Origin: Bolinopsis microptera
Taxonomy: Eukaryota > Ctenophora > Tentaculata > Lobata > Bolinopsidae
NCBI RefSeq assembly: GCF_026151205.1
Contig: NC_087083.1
Coordinates: forward strand, 10,227,460 to 10,291,459
Length of the DNA: 64,000 bases
Direction: 5' to 3'
Part shown: positions 59,229 to 64,000 of the stretch, piece after piece
How the letters are laid out: the number at the start of each line of letters is the position of its first letter
How positions within the stretch are numbered: position 1 is the stretch's first letter
Made by a program: the position numbers and the translations under genes
The notes under the pieces: generated by a model
The model's input: the letters and a program-made list of their open reading frames with translations, nothing else
Database searches by the model: none
What the model was told of the DNA's origin: nothing

Positions 59229-59898
59229 GATGAAGCTATTGTTGTTATCACTGGTTAGTATAACAGTCGAGTGAAACTTTAAATTTAATAATCCAATTTG
59301 AATTTAACATAAAGTTTATTAACATATTATTATGGAGGGTTTATTGGTCATCTGTTGATATAAGCTGAAGACGATAAATTACGGTAAACCCCTGGCCCTA
59401 TTTACCGTACCCCTCTTTACAGTATCCTCTGAAATATGGGTTATATAGAGGACCATGATATCAAGAAAACTTGTCAGGCACGTTACTTCCCTGTAGCTTT
59501 TATACGGCTCATTTGAGTGCTTGTCAACTATAGCCCCTTAGGAATCAATATTGTTGGGGGTGAAACCATGTGATCCGACTTAGACAAAACCCAGATTTCT
59601 GTTTTTTTTTTCCTTTCCCTAAACTGTATTGTAACTAAGGGTTTTACTGTGCTAAAGTCTGAGGCCAAGAAAGGGATCAAAAACCCAAATTGTGGCAAAT
59701 TTATTTTACTTTGGTTAGAAGAGCTACTCTGACATTTCCATTTTTGTGATTTGCATAGATTTTCAGGATATAAAAAAGGCTCTATTTAATTGTTCTATTT
59801 AATTGTCAGACAAGAATTGCGTGAGTTATTAAAGGATTGCATGTCGGCAGTTACTTCTAGGCCATATTACATAAAGCGTGACGATATATATCATATGA
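59229..59898. promoter_or_regulatory. Upstream flank of the large gene
   Basis: Expected to hold a promoter or 5' UTR intron. Apart from the TACTAAC...AG pair next to the ATG I see no distinct element. Confidence 0.3.
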
Positions 59899-60063
59899 TA
59901 CGGACATCATCACGTCAACTTCCCTTTTGAGACAGTGCAGGCAGAATCAGCTGCTGAAGATTTCCAGACCAGCACGACTCACGAATATTATAAACTGGTA
60001 TCTGATGTGAGGTTGAAACCCGCTAGTGTCCCCAATCTCTATGAAAACTGGCCACGGGCCTAA
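59899..60063 (+). pseudogene. Possible short coding remnant
   Basis: An open frame of 54 codons from a stop to TAA at 60061 reads NFPFETVQAESAAEDFQ, then THEYYKLVSDVRLKPAS and ENWPRA. Composition is protein-like but no family is recognised and there is no start. It may be a retroelement piece. Confidence 0.25.
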
Positions 60064-60151
60064 ATGTTACATATCAATCAATTACAATTCATTAACATTA
60101 CCAATATTAAAAACTGTCCAAAATATCTAAGAAAGTATTCTCTAGCCAAAG

Positions 60152-60440
60152 CAGTGGCGTAACGAAAGGCCCTGCTGACCCCGCTGTGCAGGAGGGCGCC
60201 GTCTTAGGGGGGTGCCAAATCGTCGTTTGAATGTGGGACAATTTCGAAAACTTAACTAAAGTACTAGCAAAACTGCGCGTTCTGCTCTAGATACACACTT
60301 TTTTAGAGATTTTACCGGCGTATTCTCTAAAATCACCTAATTTGTTCAATTTTAGGGAGGGGCACCAAAAGGGGAGGGGGCGCCAACAGGGGGGCGCTTT
60401 TTTCGGCAGGGGGGCGCCAACAGGCAACGTTACGTCACTG
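60152..60440. mobile_element. hAT-like MITE with perfect 8-bp target duplication
   Basis: Ends CAGTGGCGTAACG and CGTTACGTCACTG are inverted with one mismatch. AGCCAAAG flanks both sides exactly (60144-60151 and 60441-60448). CAGTG ends plus an 8-bp duplication are the signature of hAT transposons. The 289-bp interior is G-rich with duplicated GGGGGCGCCAACAGG and codes for nothing. Confidence 0.92.
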
Positions 60441-60647
60441 AGCCAAAGGGCTCAATATTTAAATCTAAATCTTCAATATTGTCTGGTTTATGTTGCAACT
60501 TGGGCCCTCTGTCCCCCCTTATCGAAATAACTGTCGTCTTTAATACCTTAAAGCGCAAGCGCTTTCTAAGATATGTAACTGAGTCTGAATATTGCTGACC
60601 CGTTAGATAAGATAAAGGCTTTCATTAAGTTTATTTACTTTACTTTA

Positions 60648-60885
60648 TGACAAATGGATTAGAGGAGCTCGTGATCGAAAGATTGTGGGTTTGAGACCTG
60701 TAAAGGATTTTGAATTTCGATGCAATCCCAAAGCACAAAGGTTGACTAAGCTGAATGATCGGGAAGTCCGTGAATTGAGGGTTTGTAGAAGAAGAGTAGT
60801 TCTGTTAAAAGATCTCGTACATAATAGAAAAGTATTCAAACAATATGCACATAATATAGCAATCGTCATTGTCCAGATATAAGAT
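60648..60885 (+). mobile_element. Possible tRNA-like SINE / dispersed repeat
   Basis: TGGATTAGAGGAGCTCGTGA and GGGTTTGAGACC resemble A- and B-box promoters about 35 bases apart. The distal part shares ATTCAAACAATATGCACAT with the minus strand near 23.2 kb, showing it is repeated. The opposing ORFs here are by-products. Confidence 0.45.
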
Positions 60886-61784
60886 TTGACACCCCAAAAT
60901 AAAAACCGATAAAATGAATACAATAACCAATAAAACGGTAGAAAATTTTAAAAACCATGGTAGAAAATAAATCCCTTTGTAATATCAAATATTAATCCAT
61001 AACCCTCACTGGACCACAACCCTATAATACCTTAACCCGATAAGCCCTAAACAACAGAATTCTTGTTTTACTACATCTAAATCAGCGTACAGAAATACAC
61101 TAAACTAAAGTGCTTTCATACATTATACACTCACATCAAGGCTTTTTCACCATTATAACCATTATTTTATTAACATAAAATTGTTAACTGCAGCGAGCGA
61201 TTTAGTGGGAGCGTTAAAACTACATGCCATCGAACTTTACTACACCATGCTTTCATGTATGTTTTTATATCAGCTCAACCATCAACGACGCCATGAAAAT
61301 GATGAAATTCGAATTATTACAGGCTTCAATGAATTTTCAATTTTTTTTCACAATTGCATAATCAATAACAAATAATAAATCTGGAAATAGACAATATAAA
61401 ACAAAATATATCTAAAAAAAAGTGTTTATATTTACACAAAGCTAAAAATATTAATATTTCTAAAACACGCCAAATGATCGGGAAACAATAATTACAGCAA
61501 TAGGAACTGGATAAAAATTATTTCGCAAAGACCACATTTTTCAAAAACTTTTAAAACAATCCAAAAATTTTTTTTCTGGTCAGGATCAAAAATTTTGAAA
61601 ATCAAAATAACATTTCTTCAAATTTAAAATATCTATATTATATATCAGTGCTCATGCTGAAAGTATTGTATAGTATCACTTGATTATTATATCACTATAT
61701 TACCTGGCACGCCAGTCCAAATGATATGCACAGCGCTCTTTTCGAGCTTCTCGCATTATATAAAAGTAGCAAGCGATTGACTTG
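60886..61784. other. Gene-free AT-rich stretch
   Basis: No supported exon or RNA gene. Confidence 0.5.
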
Positions 61785-61905
61785 ACGGATGTTACTCGTC
61801 TAAATTTCTTCGAAGTAGCGCGCGCCGCTTTTTTCTCGAAATGTTGTGGCCCGACGGCACGAGCTACGAAGTAGTGCGCGCCGGGCCAGATCATTAACAA
61901 TGGTC
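61785..61905 (+). repeat. Dispersed GC-rich ~125-bp element, copy 2
   Basis: Begins GACGGATGTTACTCG, contains CGAAGTAGCGCGCGCC and GAAGTAGTGCGCGCC, ends ATTAACAATGG. Confidence 0.85.
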
Positions 61906-61992
61906 AAGCGATTGACTAGCAATATAGGTAAATCTGATTACAATATACAAATTATTTTGAAATAACAGACACCAGACATTGCATGTGCATGC

Positions 61993-62112
61993 GGTTGACG
62001 GATGTTACTCGCCTAAATTTCTTCGAAGTAGCGCGCGCCACTTTCTTCTCGAAATGTCTGGCCCGAGGCAAGTGCTACGAAATAGCGCGTACAGGGCTAA
62101 TCCATTAACAAT
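61993..62112 (+). repeat. Dispersed GC-rich ~125-bp element, copy 3
   Basis: Begins GTTGACGGATGTTACTCG and matches copies 1 and 2; it lies 90 bp from copy 2 in the same orientation. Confidence 0.85.
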
Positions 62113-62702
62113 GAAGAATATTGTGGAAGTTTTAACCCAAAATCTATAAAAACTGGACATTTTGCGCGAAAAAAGACGCGCGCGACGACAAAACCACAAA
62201 CATTGTAAAATATTTTTAGCTAATATTATGTTTTACAATACAATTATATTATTTACCATTTGAAACAAATTTTACAACAAAATTTATTAATATCGAAGAA
62301 AAAATGTTGGGCCAACTCATGCCACTTATTTCATAAATTAAAAGTATGTCATTGGTCATACGCTTTAAATCGTAAATGGTGATCCTTCATATCATATCCT
62401 CGAGGAGTCATCGGCAAAAACTGGCAAAATAAATAATAGCGTGCCATGGCCATAAAGAAGAAGGTCAAATTTATTTTATGACTAGACTCTAGAGATCTGG
62501 TTTGGGCAGGTGTTTGCGTTAATAATTTGGTAGTATAGGGGTTGTGGGTCAGAATTGAAAATAAGGGTCTCTGACTCTCTAGTTTATCAAACGAAATAGT
62601 GCACAGAAAACCTGTCAAAGTTAGTCACATGATATATGTAAAACAAAATTTTAATTAAAACAAAGTTTAAATTTTATAGTATAATATAATGTAATATAAT
62701 AT

Positions 62703-62935
62703 AGTACTATGTTTGCAGTACACTACAATGAAGATGTAATGAAGGGGTACACTGAAAAGATTATTTATCTTTTGGTAGAGACCGTCCACAACAATCAAGC
62801 TGAGTCGACCGAGGAGACATTTCACATATGTGTTACTTTGCATAGATCAATCGGATTCTTACCTATCTCCCGAAAATAGGTGACACTGGAATTCGAACCT
62901 TGGACCTTCTGCATAAAACCGCTGGGCCTCTTAGC
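62703..62935 (-). mobile_element. tRNA-derived SINE, family A copy 2
   Basis: The reverse complement has a decayed tRNA-like head (B-box GGTTCGAATTCC), the shared CCTCGGTCGACTCA body and the end CTGCAAACATAGTACTAT. A TA-rich simple repeat follows at the 3' end. It matches copy 1 at 23712-23925. Confidence 0.78.
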
Positions 62936-63019
62936 CCCTATTAAATATGACAAGGAGTGTAGTGTGGTTAATAATCATCCCATTTGCATTGAATTTCCAT
63001 CAAACTAAATCAATTATCA

Positions 63020-63300
63020 ATTTTCTCTGCGCCTTAGCCTAGTGGTTCTCACTTTGGTTTGGCAGCCCAGAGGTCCCTGGTTTGAAAATTATACAGTGGG
63101 TAACTCCGGCTAGTCCACTAAGCTGCAATTGGTACAGGGCCTAGGCCTTATAAACTGCCAATTAATTGTTAGATGAACATCTACCTCCTCGGGATCGCTT
63201 ATACTTATGTGAACTTGGAGAAGCATCATTGATTTGATTTGTACAAAATTGAATGTAATTTTACACAGTTAAAGTGTATGGACATCTTGTAAAATCCGGA
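63020..63300 (+). mobile_element. tRNA-derived SINE, family B
   Basis: An A-box-like TAGCCTAGTGG and, about 45 bases later, a B-box-like GGTTTGAAAAT start the element; an AT-rich body follows. It is unrelated to family A beyond the tRNA head. Its 3' boundary is uncertain. Confidence 0.55.
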
Positions 63301-63624
63301 TTGGAGTATTGTTTATGAGTCGCATGGTTGCAATGTATTCTTGTGTAGACTTGTATTGATCCCGTTTGATGCAACAAAGAAAAATGCTCTTATCAGGAAA
63401 GGAATTACTCAACTTTTCAATGTTACAACATCGTATTCATGATCTCAAATTATTTGTTATATAGTAGTGTTAATAAAACAAAAGTTAATAAAACAAAAGT
63501 TAAATTTATTACCAATTATTCAATAAATACATATCATAAATTCTAATATTGGAAACACAATGCATAATGGATATCTTAAACTATAATTTTGTTATCACTT
63601 ATAATATACTTACTTTTTACTTAC

Positions 63625-63700
63625 TTTGGGCGATCCTCAATCGAAATCCCATTCACTGTCTGCCTCCACACGTCTCGATCGCACATAACAGTTCGAAGGT
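63625..63700 (-). pseudogene. LINE polymerase C-terminus
   Basis: The minus strand reads LDDLRTVMCDRDVWRQTVN and ISIEDRPK then TAA. The motif L..(A/V)M.DRD.WR is the usual C-terminus of RTE-like LINE proteins. AAGTAAGTAAAAAGTAAGTA follows the stop, a typical LINE 3' tail. The frame stays open upstream to about 63740, overlapping the plus-strand feature. Confidence 0.75.
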
Positions 63701-64000
63701 CGTCTAAGTGGTGATGTAAATGTTGCATTATTAGAACTCTCAGCAATTCTCGATAATTTGCCGAAATGCAGTTACCTGGCAGGTGATTTCAACATTGATC
63801 TACATAATAAGGATAATGCAATTGTAAAACGTTATGAGGAAGTCCTGTTCAGTAGAGGATTTTTTCCCCTAATATCTCTGCCAACTCATGAGAAGCCAGG
63901 TTGTAAAGTATCGTGTATTGACAATATTATAACTAACGATGTAGAGAGTATAATAGCCTCAGGCACACTTACTGATCGTATATCCCACCACTCACCAGTC
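63689..64000 (+). CDS. LINE endonuclease domain, runs off the window
   Basis: An open frame of 104 codons to the last base reads CSYLAGDFNIDLHNKDN, then LISLPTHEKPGCKVSCIDNI and LTDRISHHSPV. GDFN(I/L), the PT......IDNI(F)TN block and the SDH/SHH-P ending are conserved parts of the apurinic-like endonuclease of non-LTR retrotransposons. Asp and Asn in GDFN and the His near the end correspond to catalytic positions. There is no start, so it is an internal 5'-truncated or rearranged piece. It is not virus-derived. Confidence 0.85.

Noticed and set aside
62349-62618. 89-codon minus-strand ORF with YYLFCQFLPMTPRGYDMKD
   Set aside because: Protein-like, but no family, splice context or repeat partner was recognised, so it is not annotated as a gene.

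Overview
The window reads as nuclear DNA of an invertebrate-type metazoan. It is AT-rich, its genes are interrupted by spliceosomal introns, and it is full of minisatellites, LINE and SINE remnants and short terminal-inverted-repeat (TIR) transposons. I cannot name the species. The LINE fragments resemble families common in cnidarians and other marine invertebrates, which is only a hint. All recognised genes lie on the minus strand.

Left part (1-15 kb). Two small unidentified ORFs sit at the edge. They are followed by a 52-bp satellite (1005-3428) that begins with a perfect 56-bp palindrome. Next come a broken LINE reverse transcriptase (about 5.57-5.9 kb), a 330-344-bp satellite (6027-8921), dispersed repeats, a single-finger C2H2 ORF on the plus strand (12387-12572), MITEs with C-rich interiors, and the C-terminal zinc-knuckle of another LINE (about 13.72-14.08 kb).

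Housekeeping cluster (15-22.6 kb). Read right to left this is eL14 (RPL14), then CRIPT in four coding exons (21684 down to 15127). A complete intronless PAN3 ORF lies inside CRIPT intron 2 on the same strand. CRIPT was found by joining short exons, not from one long ORF. Its C-terminus lacks the PDZ-binding ending known from the human protein.

Repeat-rich spacer (22.6-29.4 kb). It holds a retroelement C-terminal fragment, a tRNA-derived SINE, three copies of a 70-bp element, an inverted copy of the 10.5-kb repeat, and a 40-41-bp array.

Large gene (59228 down to 29488). Fifteen exons with consistent phases give a predicted protein of about 1306 residues rich in Glu, Pro, Val and Ile. Exon 12 encodes about 34 decapeptide repeats and exon 8 encodes a related decapeptide array. 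The N-terminus has a Cys cluster and two acidic di-leucine motifs. Intron 7 is about 18.6 kb and holds many unrelated minisatellites, a 3.3-kb TIR element filled with a 2-kb polypurine block, and a 142-bp-arm foldback. Three of the 14 donor sites have the unusual form GTTCG.

Right end (59.3-64 kb). It holds a hAT-like MITE with a perfect 8-bp target duplication, dispersed GC-rich repeats, SINEs, a LINE C-terminus on the minus strand, and a LINE endonuclease domain on the plus strand running off the window.

The recognised genes have unrelated roles: eL14 in ribosome structure, PAN3 in mRNA deadenylation, CRIPT in a zinc-binding splicing/synaptic role. No joint pathway is implied. The new items are the decapeptide-repeat gene, the PAN3-in-CRIPT nesting, the possible trans-splice acceptors before start codons, and the recurrence of CACGTG in several independent arrays.
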